From contig NZ_AZEI01000084.1 in assembly GCF_001436255.1 (NCBI RefSeq), forward strand, positions 1-64,000: a stretch of DNA of 64,000 nucleotides, in the 5' to 3' direction. Below the pieces are notes generated by a model that did not search any database, was not told the DNA's origin, and saw only the letters and a program-made list of their open reading frames with translations. Each line of letters begins with the position of its first letter. Position 1 is the first letter of the stretch. Source of the DNA: Lentilactobacillus rapi DSM 19907 = JCM 15042 (lineage in GTDB: Bacteria; Bacillota; Bacilli; Lactobacillales; Lactobacillaceae). This document shows, piece by piece, positions 17,681-26,902 of this stretch. A program made the position numbers and the translations under genes.

Positions 17681-19651
17681 TTACTTATTCAGCCAAACCC
17701 TCATTTGACCATTCTCACGGTTAGCCCATGCATAGTATGGAACCATCGTAAGTTCAGCAGATTCAGTTTCTACTGGCTTGCTTGCATCAACATAGAGTGG
17801 TGCATTTTCGTCATCGATCTTTTGACGTTTAGCAGCAACTTTCACGACTCCAACACCGTCTAAGAGTTTCTTGTCAAACTTGTATTCAGTCTTAGCGCCT
17901 GGGGTAACTTCATAAAGTGAAAGTGGTGCTTGGTTGTCAGTTTGTTCTGCTGCGTAGACGATTGGGCCACGTTGGATGGCAACCTTATCAAAGTCATCGC
18001 TAACCCGGTTGCTTGCACGCATTACCTTAACATCCATATCAAGCTTCAAGTCAATGGTTAATGATTTGTCATCAACATCAAGATAGATGAAGCCGTCTTC
18101 TACAGGTAAGTCCTTAGCAGAACCGTTCACTTCCAGGTCAAAGTTAGCTGACCAACTTGGAATTCGGATACCTAACTTGAATGACTTGTCGTTAGGATTC
18201 TCGATTTCGTAGTGAATGTCACCGCTCCATGGGAAGTGGTTAGTTTGAACAATCTTCAAGCCGTCATCGAATTCAGCTTCGTTTGAAATGAATTGGTGTG
18301 ACAAGATTGTGTCGCCGTTAACGGTGTACAGGTACTCATCAACAGATGCAATCAAACGAGCCAAGTTGGCTGGGCAGCATGCACAACCGAACCAGTCGGC
18401 ACGATGAGTCAACACGTGTGATTTACCTGGGTTACCCTTTGATGCAGCTGGGTCAGCTTCAAGTGGGTTCACATAGAAGAAGTGCTTGCCATCAAGTGCC
18501 ATTCCGCTTAAGGCGCCGTTGAATAATTCTTTTTCAAGAACATCCCCATACTCACCTTTAGCATGAATATTTAACATTTGACGAGCAAAGAATGACATTC
18601 CAACTGAGGCACAAGTCTCACCGTAGTCAGTATCGTTTGGCAGATCGTAATCGTAGGTAAATGCTTCACCAGTGGTTGTTTGACCAATGTTTCCAGTGAT
18701 GTACATTTGACGCTTAACGATATCGTTCCAGAAACGATCACAGGCTGCAAGTAAGTCCTTGTCGCCAGTGTATCGAGCAACGTAAGCCATTCCTGTGCAA
18801 AGATAGACAACTCGAACTGCGTGGCCGTGAGGAACTTTTTGGTCTTTAATTGGTTCAGCGGCCAAATAATACTCACGAGGGAAGTCACGCATCCCTGGAA
18901 TCAGGTCACGGTCAGGACTATCCCCGTCGGCTTTAATTTGTTTTTCAAAGAATGCTGGATCTTGGCCCCGTTGATTCAAGAAGTAGTGAGCTAAGTCAAG
19001 ATAACGTTTCTCACCAGTTTCTTCATACAAACGTGAAAGGGCAAGCTCAATTTCTGGGTGACCATCATAACCGTGAATTTTGCCTTCTTCCAGGCCAAAG
19101 TTCTTGTCAATGCAGTCAGCCATTCGTTTAGCAATATCCAAAGCCTTTTCGTTACCTGTTTCATGATGATAAGCAACACCGGCTTCAATATAGTGACCCA
19201 TCGTGTAAAGTTCGTGAGATTGTTGCAGACGCTTGAATTTACGTTCTGGGGCATCGATTTGGAAGTAAGTTGACAGATAACCGTCATCTTCTTGAGCATC
19301 GGCAATTAAATCAATCAAGTTGTCGGTGATCTTCTTCAAATCTGGATTTGGATGATACCCAAATGAGTAGGCAGCAGCTTCCAACCACTTGTAAACATCA
19401 GTATCCTGGAATGGAAAGCCATAGTGGTGACCCTTCATTTGACCAGCAGCAATCTTCAAGTTGGCAATCGCATGACTGTTCTTGTCTTGACCGTTGTTTT
19501 GGGGATCTTCAGAAATCGAAATATCTGCTTCATCGTTCATGACTTTCCATTGATATGGAAGTACTTCCTTAACGACGAGTTCACGATATCGTTTCCAAAA
19601 GTCTGAAGTAACTTTAACCTTATTCAATTTTGGAGTTGTATAAACTTGCAT
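17681..19651 (-). CDS. GH127 beta-L-arabinofuranosidase (HypBA1 type)
   Basis: A 656-residue cytoplasmic enzyme that releases L-arabinose from beta-linked arabinofuranosyl oligosaccharides. By alignment to the Bifidobacterium HypBA1 pattern the zinc/catalytic set is complete: acid/base Glu329 (TTTGEAFTYDYDLP), zinc ligands Glu345 and Cys347 (GETCAS), and the Cys pair 425/426 in CACCPAN, the first being the nucleophile. Length is typical. SD AGGAGG lies ten bases before the ATG. It follows the GPH symporter by 46 bp in the same direction, so it forms an import-and-cleave operon. A paralogue with the same motifs is at 58106-60082. Confidence 0.92.
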   Translation of the reverse strand: MQVYTTPKLNKVKVTSDFWKRYRELVVKEVLPYQWKVMNDEADISISEDPQNNGQDKNSHAIANLKIAAGQMKGHHYGFPFQDTDVYKWLEAAAYSFGYHPNPDLKKITDNLIDLIADAQEDDGYLSTYFQIDAPERKFKRLQQSHELYTMGHYIEAGVAYHHETGNEKALDIAKRMADCIDKNFGLEEGKIHGYDGHPEIELALSRLYEETGEKRYLDLAHYFLNQRGQDPAFFEKQIKADGDSPDRDLIPGMRDFPREYYLAAEPIKDQKVPHGHAVRVVYLCTGMAYVARYTGDKDLLAACDRFWNDIVKRQMYITGNIGQTTTGEAFTYDYDLPNDTDYGETCASVGMSFFARQMLNIHAKGEYGDVLEKELFNGALSGMALDGKHFFYVNPLEADPAASKGNPGKSHVLTHRADWFGCACCPANLARLIASVDEYLYTVNGDTILSHQFISNEAEFDDGLKIVQTNHFPWSGDIHYEIENPNDKSFKLGIRIPSWSANFDLEVNGSAKDLPVEDGFIYLDVDDKSLTIDLKLDMDVKVMRASNRVSDDFDKVAIQRGPIVYAAEQTDNQAPLSLYEVTPGAKTEYKFDKKLLDGVGVVKVAAKRQKIDDENAPLYVDASKPVETESAELTMVPYYAWANRENGQMRVWLNK

Positions 19652-19697
19652 AGTACTCTTTCCTCCTAAAGTGTTAGTCCATTAACTTAATACAACA

Positions 19698-21119
19698 TTA
19701 TGCTTGTGCAGCTTTTGCATCTTGGGCAGCCTTGGCGTTACGTTCTGCAAGGTCAGCCTTAACAACTGGTTCATGTCTTTCCCACTTACGGTAAACAATC
19801 ATTAATACCAAACTGATTGCGTAAATGATAATTGGAACCCAAACGAATGTGAAGCTGATTCCTGAAAGGCTACCTGCGCTTTGAACTTTGTTTGCAGCGT
19901 TGAAGCCAAAGCCTTTGAGAATCATTGAAGCAATGAATGAACCAAAGCCTGAACCCATTTGGATACAGAATGAAGCACCAATAGCAGTTAAGAATCCGTT
20001 GGCACGAACGCCGGTCTTCCATTCACCAAAGTCAACAGTGTCACCAACCATGGCGAAGAACATTGTGCAGGCAGAACCAGAACCGATACATGCAACACAC
20101 CAGCCAATTAAAGCAGATGTGACGTTTGAACCGGCAAAGCCAATCCAAGCTTGGCCAACCATTGTCATCAATAAGAAGAAGACGGTTGTGCCCCATTTGT
20201 GCATGAACTTAACGAAGAATGGAACTGAAGCCATTCCGATAACCTGGATAATTGTGAAACCATTAAAGAATGAAATTAAGGTCTTGCTGCTCATGTTGTA
20301 CTGGAAGTAGTAAGGCATTGATGAGTTACGAACAATGAAGGCAGTCCAGTAAGCCAAGTTGGCAACAACGATCAAAACCCATGGCCAGTTACCCTTAGTG
20401 GCTTTCAAACTTTCTTTAATTGTGATGACTTTTTCGTTTTCAATATTCTTTTCACGCATATCCAAGAAGGCAACGATCAAAAGAATGAAGGCAACGATTG
20501 AGTAAATTCCAACAGCTAATGACCAACCTTTTTGGTCGTTACCGCCGCCAAGTAAGCCGGCAAATGGAATGATAAAGGTTACGGCGAAGAAGTTACCAAC
20601 GTTACCAAGAACCAAACGAATTGAGTTGGCTTGCATCCGGCCATCAGTACTTGAAGTTAAGTTAGGAAGTACTGAAGTGATAGGAGTTGACATAGCCGTG
20701 TATGACAAGTCAGCCAAGATATACATAACACCAGCGTAAAGAACTTTCATTGTGCCGCTCAATGCTGGGGTTGTGAATAGCAACCAAACGAAGACGGCAA
20801 ATGGTAATGACATCCACAAGAACCACGGACGACTCTTACCATACTTACTGTGGGTGTGGTCAACCAGGATACCCATGACAGGAGCACCAATCGCATCAAA
20901 GATACGACCAATTAATAGCAGGACACCGGCTGTTCCAACTGACAAGCCGAAAACGTTCGTAAAGAAGTAAAGCATGTACGAACTGATAATACAGTAAAGC
21001 AAGTTACCAGACATATCCGTAAAGCCATAGGTTACTTTTCTGTGCCATGGCAATGTATCGTTGGCAAGTAATGCCTGGGCACTTGCCGTATTTGAATCTA
21101 CATTTGCATTTGAACTCAT
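19698..21119 (-). CDS. GPH-family glycoside:cation symporter (MFS)
   Basis: A 473-residue membrane protein of the glycoside-pentoside-hexuronide:cation symporter family (MelB/XylP relatives). The N-terminal segment WHRKVTYGFTDMSGNLLY and the loop GILVDHTHSKYGKSRPWFLW (the conserved D-x-T-x-S-x-x-G-x-x-R-P-W element) are diagnostic. About 12 membrane segments; the C-terminal tail is Ala/Lys rich and lacks a PTS IIA-like domain. It heads the operon with GH127, so the likely cargo is an arabinose-containing di- or oligosaccharide. SD GGAGG before the ATG, and a cre-like box at 21152-21165 near the promoter. The divergent AraC gene is the probable regulator. Confidence 0.9.
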   Translation of the reverse strand: MSSNANVDSNTASAQALLANDTLPWHRKVTYGFTDMSGNLLYCIISSYMLYFFTNVFGLSVGTAGVLLLIGRIFDAIGAPVMGILVDHTHSKYGKSRPWFLWMSLPFAVFVWLLFTTPALSGTMKVLYAGVMYILADLSYTAMSTPITSVLPNLTSSTDGRMQANSIRLVLGNVGNFFAVTFIIPFAGLLGGGNDQKGWSLAVGIYSIVAFILLIVAFLDMREKNIENEKVITIKESLKATKGNWPWVLIVVANLAYWTAFIVRNSSMPYYFQYNMSSKTLISFFNGFTIIQVIGMASVPFFVKFMHKWGTTVFFLLMTMVGQAWIGFAGSNVTSALIGWCVACIGSGSACTMFFAMVGDTVDFGEWKTGVRANGFLTAIGASFCIQMGSGFGSFIASMILKGFGFNAANKVQSAGSLSGISFTFVWVPIIIYAISLVLMIVYRKWERHEPVVKADLAERNAKAAQDAKAAQA

Positions 21120-21151
21120 GATGAAAACCTCCGTTGTATATATAGAATTTA

Positions 21152-21165
21152 TCTAACCGCTTTCA
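21152..21165. promoter_or_regulatory. cre-like box upstream of the symporter-GH127 operon
   Basis: Minus strand TGAAAGCGGTTAGA matches cre with one mismatch, 33-46 bases upstream of the symporter start codon. Confidence 0.55.
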
Positions 21166-21325
21166 TTTGCGGAAAAAATAAAAAATATAGCTGAATCGAA
21201 ATTTGAAGGATTATTCTCAAGTAGGTGAGCTCCTAATTGTTGAACTAATCATTCTCATGATTTTCAACTTCCTTTCCAAATGGATTCCTCCGTCCAAGGA
21301 ACCATTTCCTATTTACAAGTTAAAT

Positions 21326-21363
21326 AGTAACCGTTTTCAAAACAGAAAAAAAGGGCTATAATA
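21326..21363 (+). promoter_or_regulatory. Promoter with overlapping cre-like box for the AraC gene
   Basis: A -10 TATAAT at 21358-21363 has a -35-like TTTTCA at 21334-21339 with an 18-bp spacer. The cre-like AGTAACCGTTTTCA (21326-21339, one mismatch) overlaps this -35, a position that fits repression by CcpA. Confidence 0.45.
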
Positions 21364-21451
21364 GCAAAAGAGGTGATACAATCCGACCAGTTGCTATTAT
21401 TAGCCATTAATAAGTCGCTTGTGAAATGCCTTTATGTACAATTTCATGATA

Positions 21452-21517
21452 TCTGGTGTTCATTTCCGACATTTACTTAGTTGATTCTTTTATGTATATT
21501 TGGTGACCATTTCCGAC
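21452..21517 (+). repeat. Direct repeats in the leader of the AraC-family gene
   Basis: TCTGGTGTTCATTTCCGAC (21452-21470) and TTTGGTGACCATTTCCGAC (21499-21517) recur 47 bp apart, and each is preceded by TTTATGTA. Direct repeats of this size are typical AraC-family binding sites. A similar ATCTGGTGT lies at 60216-60224, upstream of the second GH127/AraC pair. Confidence 0.5.
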
Positions 21518-21540
21518 TAAGCTTTAGGAGGGTCTTTATT

Positions 21541-22491
21541 ATGTTATTTTCCACATTTACACTAGAAAAAACACTTCTATATTACAAAGGAGGCGAATTT
21601 GTTGCTCATGGGCCTTGGCGCCATCGCAGAATGTATCATAAGGGTGACTATGAATTGATTTTGTGTATTAAAGGGCCGGTCTATCTCCAAATCAATGACC
21701 AGCGCTATACACTCCAACCCCACGAAGTCTTGATTGTTCCGCCATTTACCACATTCTATGGGTATCAAGATTCCCCAAATGACGTTGATTTTTACTGGCT
21801 CCACTTTTTCTCACAGCACAAAGAAGATGCTGTGAATTCAGACGAAGATGTGATGACGGCGGAAGTGAAGGCTAAGCAGAGTAAGAAACGCAAAATTTTC
21901 TTACCAATGTATTTCAAGCTCCATGATTATGAAGAAGCAACCATTTTAATTCACCAGATCTTATCGATCCACAACGAGCTATCCTTTATTGAAGAGCGAG
22001 ATTACCTCGTGTCTGCCCTATTAATTCAGTTGTACAAGTCTTACTTCAATCGCCCCGATGCTAGTGAGGATAGCACCCGCATCAATTACATGAAAGAATG
22101 GATTCGGGCCAATATGTCCAGCACCTTAACGGTCGCCGAAATCGCTGATCGGGTTCATTTAAACCCCGATTATCTGACCAGGTTGTTCAAACGCTGCACA
22201 GGAATGACAACGCTTCAATATTTAAATCACGTCAAAATTGAGGTCGCCACTTTATTGCTTGTTCGAACGGAGATGCCAATCAAACAGGTTGCGGATAATT
22301 CATACTTCAATGATCCCAAGGTATTCATGCGACGCTTTAAGAGTGAAATGGGGCTATCGCCAAGTGAATACCGCAAGTCTTACAATTTGATTCACCTGAA
22401 CAATCCCCACGTTGACCCACAAATCCCAATTCCAAAGCGGATTGCTGACTCAATTGACTATATCCCAGAAAATGGTGATATTCCAGAATAG
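21541..22491 (+). CDS. AraC-family transcriptional regulator (cupin + HTH)
   Basis: A 316-residue regulator. The N-terminal cupin sensor domain (about 1-150; KGDYELILCIKGPVYLQIN and HEVLIVPPFTTFYG) probably binds a sugar. The C-terminal double helix-turn-helix covers about 195-295 (LTVAEIADRVHLNPDYLTRLF, then IKQVADNSYFNDPKVFMRRFK, ending GLSPSEYRKS). Start chosen at the ATG at 21541 after AGGAGGG; the upstream in-frame start lacks an RBS. Divergent from the symporter-GH127 operon, and the likely activator of it. Closely similar in layout and motifs to the regulator at 60446-61387. Confidence 0.9.
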   Translation: MLFSTFTLEKTLLYYKGGEFVAHGPWRHRRMYHKGDYELILCIKGPVYLQINDQRYTLQPHEVLIVPPFTTFYGYQDSPNDVDFYWLHFFSQHKEDAVNSDEDVMTAEVKAKQSKKRKIFLPMYFKLHDYEEATILIHQILSIHNELSFIEERDYLVSALLIQLYKSYFNRPDASEDSTRINYMKEWIRANMSSTLTVAEIADRVHLNPDYLTRLFKRCTGMTTLQYLNHVKIEVATLLLVRTEMPIKQVADNSYFNDPKVFMRRFKSEMGLSPSEYRKSYNLIHLNNPHVDPQIPIPKRIADSIDYIPENGDIPE

Positions 22492-22535
22492 GACAGTTGC
22501 TAGAACCCACTCATTTAAAGATAGGAGAAACATCA

Positions 22536-22733
22536 ATGAAATTTTTAAGAACAAGATTTGCCGGCCAGTCGATTCTTTCCTGGTTTTTCCAAATTATTTT
22601 GATTGCAATTGCTTGGCGGGTTAGTACCCATCAGATGCCAAATAATATTACAACAATTACAATTACAGCCGTAGTATTACTGCTAATTTACTGGAGTTTT
22701 TCATTAGATCGCAAAAAGGATAAATCTAAGTAG
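22536..22733 (+). CDS. Small two-helix membrane protein, unknown function
   Basis: A 65-residue protein with two hydrophobic segments (about 14-28 and 36-54) and a Lys/Asp-rich tail (DRKKDKSK). SD AGGAG precedes the ATG at 22536, 44 bases after the AraC stop codon, so it may share its transcript. I do not recognise a family. Confidence 0.6.
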   Translation: MKFLRTRFAGQSILSWFFQIILIAIAWRVSTHQMPNNITTITITAVVLLLIYWSFSLDRKKDKSK

Positions 22734-22806
22734 AAATCCTTCTGTAAACCCTCTATTCGTGTTAGTATCACGAGTGAACACAATACTTAAATGAGGGTGA
22801 AAAAGT

Positions 22807-23943
22807 ATGAAAATAAACCGAAAATCCGGTTTGGCAATTTTGGGATTGGTCGCAGGTGGAATATTAATGGGTAGTTCTATTAATGCAAACGCCGCCCTTT
22901 ATCCTTCAAGTAATTTGCCAAAAACCGACATGGTTGATGTTTCCAGCTGGCAGGGCAATTTAACTGCCGCCGATTATCAAACCCTGGCCTCAAACGGGGT
23001 TAAAGCCGTCACGATTAAAGCCTCAGAAGGAACGGGATATGCGAATCCATACCTTTCCCAACAGGTGCAATACGCCCAACAAGCCGGCTTAAGCATCAAT
23101 TTTTATCATTTTGCTCACTTTACTTCGACTGACCAAGCTCAAGCCGAAGCTCAAAACTTTATTAACGCTGTGAAATCAGTGACAAGCTCGACCAACGTTG
23201 TCATGGTCACCGATTTTGAATCAAGTGAACTGGCACAAGTGTCAAAAGCTGACAATGATGCCAACCTGGCAGCATTTGACGCCGCACTGAACCAAGCTGG
23301 TTACAATAAGACTGATCTGTACACGATGGCCAGTTGGCTTGGCGTCCACGTTGATACCAATGCCACAAATGCTGGCTGGATTGCTGATTATCCGAACCAA
23401 CCCAGCGGCTCCAAATATCCCAACGCCAATGCCTGGCAGTGGGCATCTGATTACCGCTTCCCAAGTATCAACCAGAATCTGGATGTCAGCTCAATGAATA
23501 ATGATTACTACTTAAATTCAGGAACCGTCAATACATCAGGGGCCGCCACGTCGTCTTCCTCAAGCAGTAGCAGTGCCACAAGTTCATCGAGTGCATCCAA
23601 CACGACGCCAACTTCCACCCATGCATCAAAGAAGCCCCAAGTTGTCTTGGTACCTGGTCCATCAGCTGGCAAACAATATTCGGCTTCGCGGTCTGCATCG
23701 GTTAAGTTGGTTTGGCGAAAGAATATGGGCAGACATTACTATACAACAACCAAGGGTGCCCGTTATTCCAAGCATCTCGGCACTCGTTATGGTTATAATT
23801 CAGCATTACCAAACGTTACCTGGGTCACCGATGCGCATGAGAAATTATATAAGAAGAATAGCGGTCATTATGCAATTTATTATCATGTAAAGAGCACCAC
23901 AGGGAACCATGGTGGCTGGATTTGGAGAGGCTATTTGAAGTAG
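22807..23943 (+). CDS. GH25 lysozyme-type muramidase, secreted
   Basis: A 378-residue secreted peptidoglycan hydrolase. Signal peptide 1-29 (ANA-AL). The GH25 domain covers about 38-235, with Asp44 in MVDVSSWQG and the catalytic D-x-E (Asp136, Glu138) in VTDFESSEL. A Ser-rich linker follows (about 240-265), then a basic aromatic-rich C-terminal module (about 290-378) with the wall-binding look of lactobacillus SLAP-like or SH3-like domains. It cleaves the MurNAc-GlcNAc bond and may act in wall turnover or competitor lysis. It is not obviously linked to the glycan island. There is a GAGGGTG SD before the ATG. Confidence 0.88.
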   Translation: MKINRKSGLAILGLVAGGILMGSSINANAALYPSSNLPKTDMVDVSSWQGNLTAADYQTLASNGVKAVTIKASEGTGYANPYLSQQVQYAQQAGLSINFYHFAHFTSTDQAQAEAQNFINAVKSVTSSTNVVMVTDFESSELAQVSKADNDANLAAFDAALNQAGYNKTDLYTMASWLGVHVDTNATNAGWIADYPNQPSGSKYPNANAWQWASDYRFPSINQNLDVSSMNNDYYLNSGTVNTSGAATSSSSSSSSATSSSSASNTTPTSTHASKKPQVVLVPGPSAGKQYSASRSASVKLVWRKNMGRHYYTTTKGARYSKHLGTRYGYNSALPNVTWVTDAHEKLYKKNSGHYAIYYHVKSTTGNHGGWIWRGYLK

Positions 23944-24062
23944 AGCGCGACGAGCCCTGGGTGATCCCGGAGCATAAGTTAAAGGGTCCAATGGTGAACG
24001 CCTTTTGTTCATCGTTGGACCCTTTAGCTTATGCAGTAGGGATCAGGGGCGTCGGAGCGCGT
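23944..24062. repeat. Family C long hairpin
   Basis: Palindromic element after the GH25 stop: GCATAAGTTAAAGGGTCCAA pairs with TTGGACCCTTTAGCTTATGC, framed by GGGTGATCCC / GGGATCAGGGGC and GCGCGACG / CGTCGGAGCGCG. A second, interrupted copy is at 46245-46442. The bases up to the hairpin at 24152 hold no gene. Confidence 0.6.
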
Positions 24063-24151
24063 TTACTCCATGTAATGGCAAATTACTAGGTGCTGCGGTC
24101 TTGGATCGGTACATCAGACACATCGAATAGACAAGTTCTAAAATTAACGTG

Positions 24152-24196
24152 AAACTGGTGGTCATGGACTTTTAATTCGATCCTGACTACCAGTTT
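24152..24196 (+). terminator. Intrinsic terminator
   Basis: AAACTGGTGGTCATGGA pairs with TCCTGACTACCAGTTT and is followed by TTATTTT. It lies between the GH25 gene (plus) and the XRE gene (minus) and may serve either strand. Bases 24206-24351 show nothing. Confidence 0.55.
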
Positions 24197-24351
24197 TTAT
24201 TTTGGTCTATTTTCTTACCAAATTATCTTAAATTCAATACACTCACTTGATTCAAAATCGATTTGGAATTGCCATCACGTTTCAATAGTGATTTTTCGTC
24301 AGCAAATTTCTGAGCCTCTACCGCTCACAATAATCATGTTCCAACGAGCAA

Positions 24352-24555
24352 TCATTCCCGGTACTCCAATAAATCACCAGGTTGACACATCAACGCCTCA
24401 CACAGTTTATCAAGGGTCGAAAATCGAATGGCCCGAGCTTTGCCAGTTTTTAAAATTGAAATATTCGCCATGGTAATGCCAACTTCTTTGGATAGTTCCG
24501 TAACGGACATCTTTCGTTTTGCTAACATCACATCTAAATTTACAACAATTGCCAT
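24352..24555 (-). CDS. XRE-family helix-turn-helix regulator (YozG type)
   Basis: A 67-residue protein that is almost entirely one Cro/C1-type helix-turn-helix (MSVTELSKEVGITMANISIL, about 16-35), with the common tail LCEALMCQPGDLLEY. The SD GAGGTG overlaps the end of the DUF2975 gene ten bases upstream, so the pair is co-transcribed. Small XRE proteins next to DUF2975 membrane proteins are a recurring pair in Firmicutes, and the regulator probably controls its own operon. Confidence 0.85.
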   Translation of the reverse strand: MAIVVNLDVMLAKRKMSVTELSKEVGITMANISILKTGKARAIRFSTLDKLCEALMCQPGDLLEYRE

Positions 24556-24564
24556 TTTCTCACC

Positions 24565-25044
24565 TCACACCGTGTACTGACTTTCAACTTTTAACTGAGT
24601 CGCTTTTTGCAGCAGCTTTTCAAGAATAGCGGCAAAAACTGCAACAACAAAAGGAATCATGGCAATAACTGTCATAATGATAATCATCCCCGGCGCATCT
24701 TCAACATCCGCAACCCAGTAAATCATCGGCAAAAACAGCAGGTAGCACACGCCCATCCCGCCGACCGCATACTTGATTTGCTTAATTGCGTGGAGTGCCT
24801 GACCGGAGAAAACATTATCCCGATCAATTAATTGTAAGATTCGATAGGCATACCCTTCAGCGATATAAAAGAGAATTGCTGACAAATAAAGGCAACCGGT
24901 GAAAAGGTAACGGGTCAACACAATTTTTGGGTAAGTATAGCTGAGTTTAATCAAGACGTTTGGGAACACCAGCGCGCAAAAGAACAGCACAATGATGCCA
25001 ATGGCAATTAACGCCATCTTTAAAAATAATGTTTTAATTTTCAA
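24565..25044 (-). CDS. DUF2975 membrane protein
   Basis: A 159-residue protein with four hydrophobic segments (about 8-28, 44-62, 92-112, 122-145). The layout and the adjacent XRE gene match the DUF2975 family. The motif LIDRDNVFSGQALHAIKQIKY between segments 2 and 3 is characteristic. Function unknown. Confidence 0.8.
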   Translation of the reverse strand: MKIKTLFLKMALIAIGIIVLFFCALVFPNVLIKLSYTYPKIVLTRYLFTGCLYLSAILFYIAEGYAYRILQLIDRDNVFSGQALHAIKQIKYAVGGMGVCYLLFLPMIYWVADVEDAPGMIIIMTVIAMIPFVVAVFAAILEKLLQKATQLKVESQYTV

Positions 25045-25237
25045 AATGTGGCCTCCGATTATTTATTGACTTTCAATAAATAATAATCGTATTTCGGATA
25101 TTTTTATATGGTTTTCAATAAACGTTGCAATATTTTAATGATTCATGAACAATGACATCAAATACTTAAACAATCTAAGATTAGTCGGCAAGGTGCTTAT
25201 AAATGCAACTTGGCTTTTCCTTCTCAGTATTGATAAA

Positions 25238-25353
25238 ACTTGCGACAAACGGCTGATCCCCGCCATTTAAGCCAAAAAAGCAATGCATTCCAAAAAAACA
25301 GAATGCATGACTTTTTTCACTTAAATTCTGGGATCAAATCGCCTTTCCCAATC
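25238..25353. repeat. Family A hairpin repeat, copy 5
   Basis: Nearly identical in its outer blocks to the copy at 4150-4262 (GCGACAAACGGCTGATCCC and TTCTGGGATCAAATCGCC), with inner stem AATGCATTCC / GAATGCATG. It lies just downstream of the YfcC gene and probably terminates it. The rest of 25045-25237 holds no gene. Confidence 0.65.
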
Positions 25354-25368
25354 TCCTCATAAAAGACA

Positions 25369-26886
25369 TTACATCACTGATACAACTGCCAAGAAGACAC
25401 ACGTAACCGCAAATAACGACACAATTAATTTAGCCGTCCACTTCCACCATACCGTCAGGCTAACATGTGATAACGCCAAAGCTCCCATTAAAATCGCTGA
25501 AGTTGGGGTAATGGCCGTAATCAGTCCCGATGATGCCTGGAATGCGGAAACGACAACACTGCCTTCAACGTGTGAAAAGGCCGCCAACGATCCCATGATG
25601 CCCATCGTCGCTGCAGCTAAGCCAGAGCTGGAAGGAATTAACAGTGATAATACACAGAAGAAAATAAAAGCTAAAATGGCAAACACCGGCTTAGGTAGAC
25701 CACTTAATCCAGTTTCTCCCCAATGAAGAATTGTGCCAGTAATCATGCCGCTATTCATAATTGCTTGGATTCCCCGAGCAACGGCAACAATAATGGCAAC
25801 ATTTAACAAGTCGGCCATCCCGTTCATGAACGCCTTGATAAATTGAGATTCTTTCATGTGACTGATGAACATAATAACAATCGACATGAATAAAAATAAC
25901 AATGTGATTTCATTGAAGTACCAGCTGCCAAGAGCTGGGATATCTTTTCCAAGAACTGTTCCAAAGAATGCGTTGCCAGTTAACCAGGTATTGAACGTGT
26001 CAAAGAAATTCCAACTTTTATTAATACTTGTCCACGGAACCAGACCAATGATCATAATCACAAAAGTTAAGCAAAAGGCCCACAAAACGCGTTTTTGAGA
26101 CTTAGTTAATGGCTTCGGCTCGCTGGTTCGATCGGCTACCGAAAAACGTTTCATGTCTTCTTGGCGCTGATTATAAACCAATGATTTGGTTGGATCTTTT
26201 TTGACTTTTTCAGCATAGTGAATGACAAACCAAATTGCCATTCCAGTTACAACTACCAGTAAAATGATCCGGGAAAATAATCCGACGCCTGGGGAGATCT
26301 TAATAATCCCAGATGCCACCCCAGTTGCGAACGGGTTGACCGTCGAGGCCAAATCACCGACCCGAGTGCTCAATAAGATAATCCCAACGGCAACTAGCGA
26401 ATCATAGCCGACCCCCATCATGATCGGAATCAGCAATGGGAAGAAGGCCATCGTCTCTTCACCCATCCCATAAGTTGAACCACCGACTGAAAAGAGAATC
26501 ATTAAAATAACAATCAATCGTTTTTCGTGACCAGTATATCGATGGACAATCGCTCGAATGCCATCATCCAGTGCCCCCGTTTGATTAACAACTCCTAAAA
26601 AACCACCAATCACTAGAATAAACATCGATATTTCAATGGCCCCTGTAGTCTGCTTGTTGCCAATCATCCCAATAATCGGCGCCATCAACACGTCCCACAA
26701 GCCTTGGGTGTGACTCGCGACCGTGTGATAAGTACCGCTAATGAGATTACCATCAGCAGTCGTTGCGTATGTTCCTGCTGGGATAAACCACGTTAAAATG
26801 GCAATAAATACGATAATTCCAAAGAGAATTGTGAACGCCGACGGCATCTTAAACCGATGCTTTGTTGGCTGGTTAGAATGATCCAT
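25369..26886 (-). CDS. YfcC-family transporter
   Basis: A 505-residue membrane protein with about 12 segments. The start FGIIVFIAILTWFIPAGTYATT is typical of the YfcC family, related to arginine/ornithine antiporters and C4-dicarboxylate carriers. The substrate is unknown. The M20 peptidase gene ends 16 bases upstream in the same direction, which suggests the transporter brings in a peptide or N-acyl amino acid that the peptidase cleaves. Confidence 0.85.
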   Translation of the reverse strand: MDHSNQPTKHRFKMPSAFTILFGIIVFIAILTWFIPAGTYATTADGNLISGTYHTVASHTQGLWDVLMAPIIGMIGNKQTTGAIEISMFILVIGGFLGVVNQTGALDDGIRAIVHRYTGHEKRLIVILMILFSVGGSTYGMGEETMAFFPLLIPIMMGVGYDSLVAVGIILLSTRVGDLASTVNPFATGVASGIIKISPGVGLFSRIILLVVVTGMAIWFVIHYAEKVKKDPTKSLVYNQRQEDMKRFSVADRTSEPKPLTKSQKRVLWAFCLTFVIMIIGLVPWTSINKSWNFFDTFNTWLTGNAFFGTVLGKDIPALGSWYFNEITLLFLFMSIVIMFISHMKESQFIKAFMNGMADLLNVAIIVAVARGIQAIMNSGMITGTILHWGETGLSGLPKPVFAILAFIFFCVLSLLIPSSSGLAAATMGIMGSLAAFSHVEGSVVVSAFQASSGLITAITPTSAILMGALALSHVSLTVWWKWTAKLIVSLFAVTCVFLAVVSVM

Positions 26887-26902
26887 TCAATTTCACCCCA
26901 CT

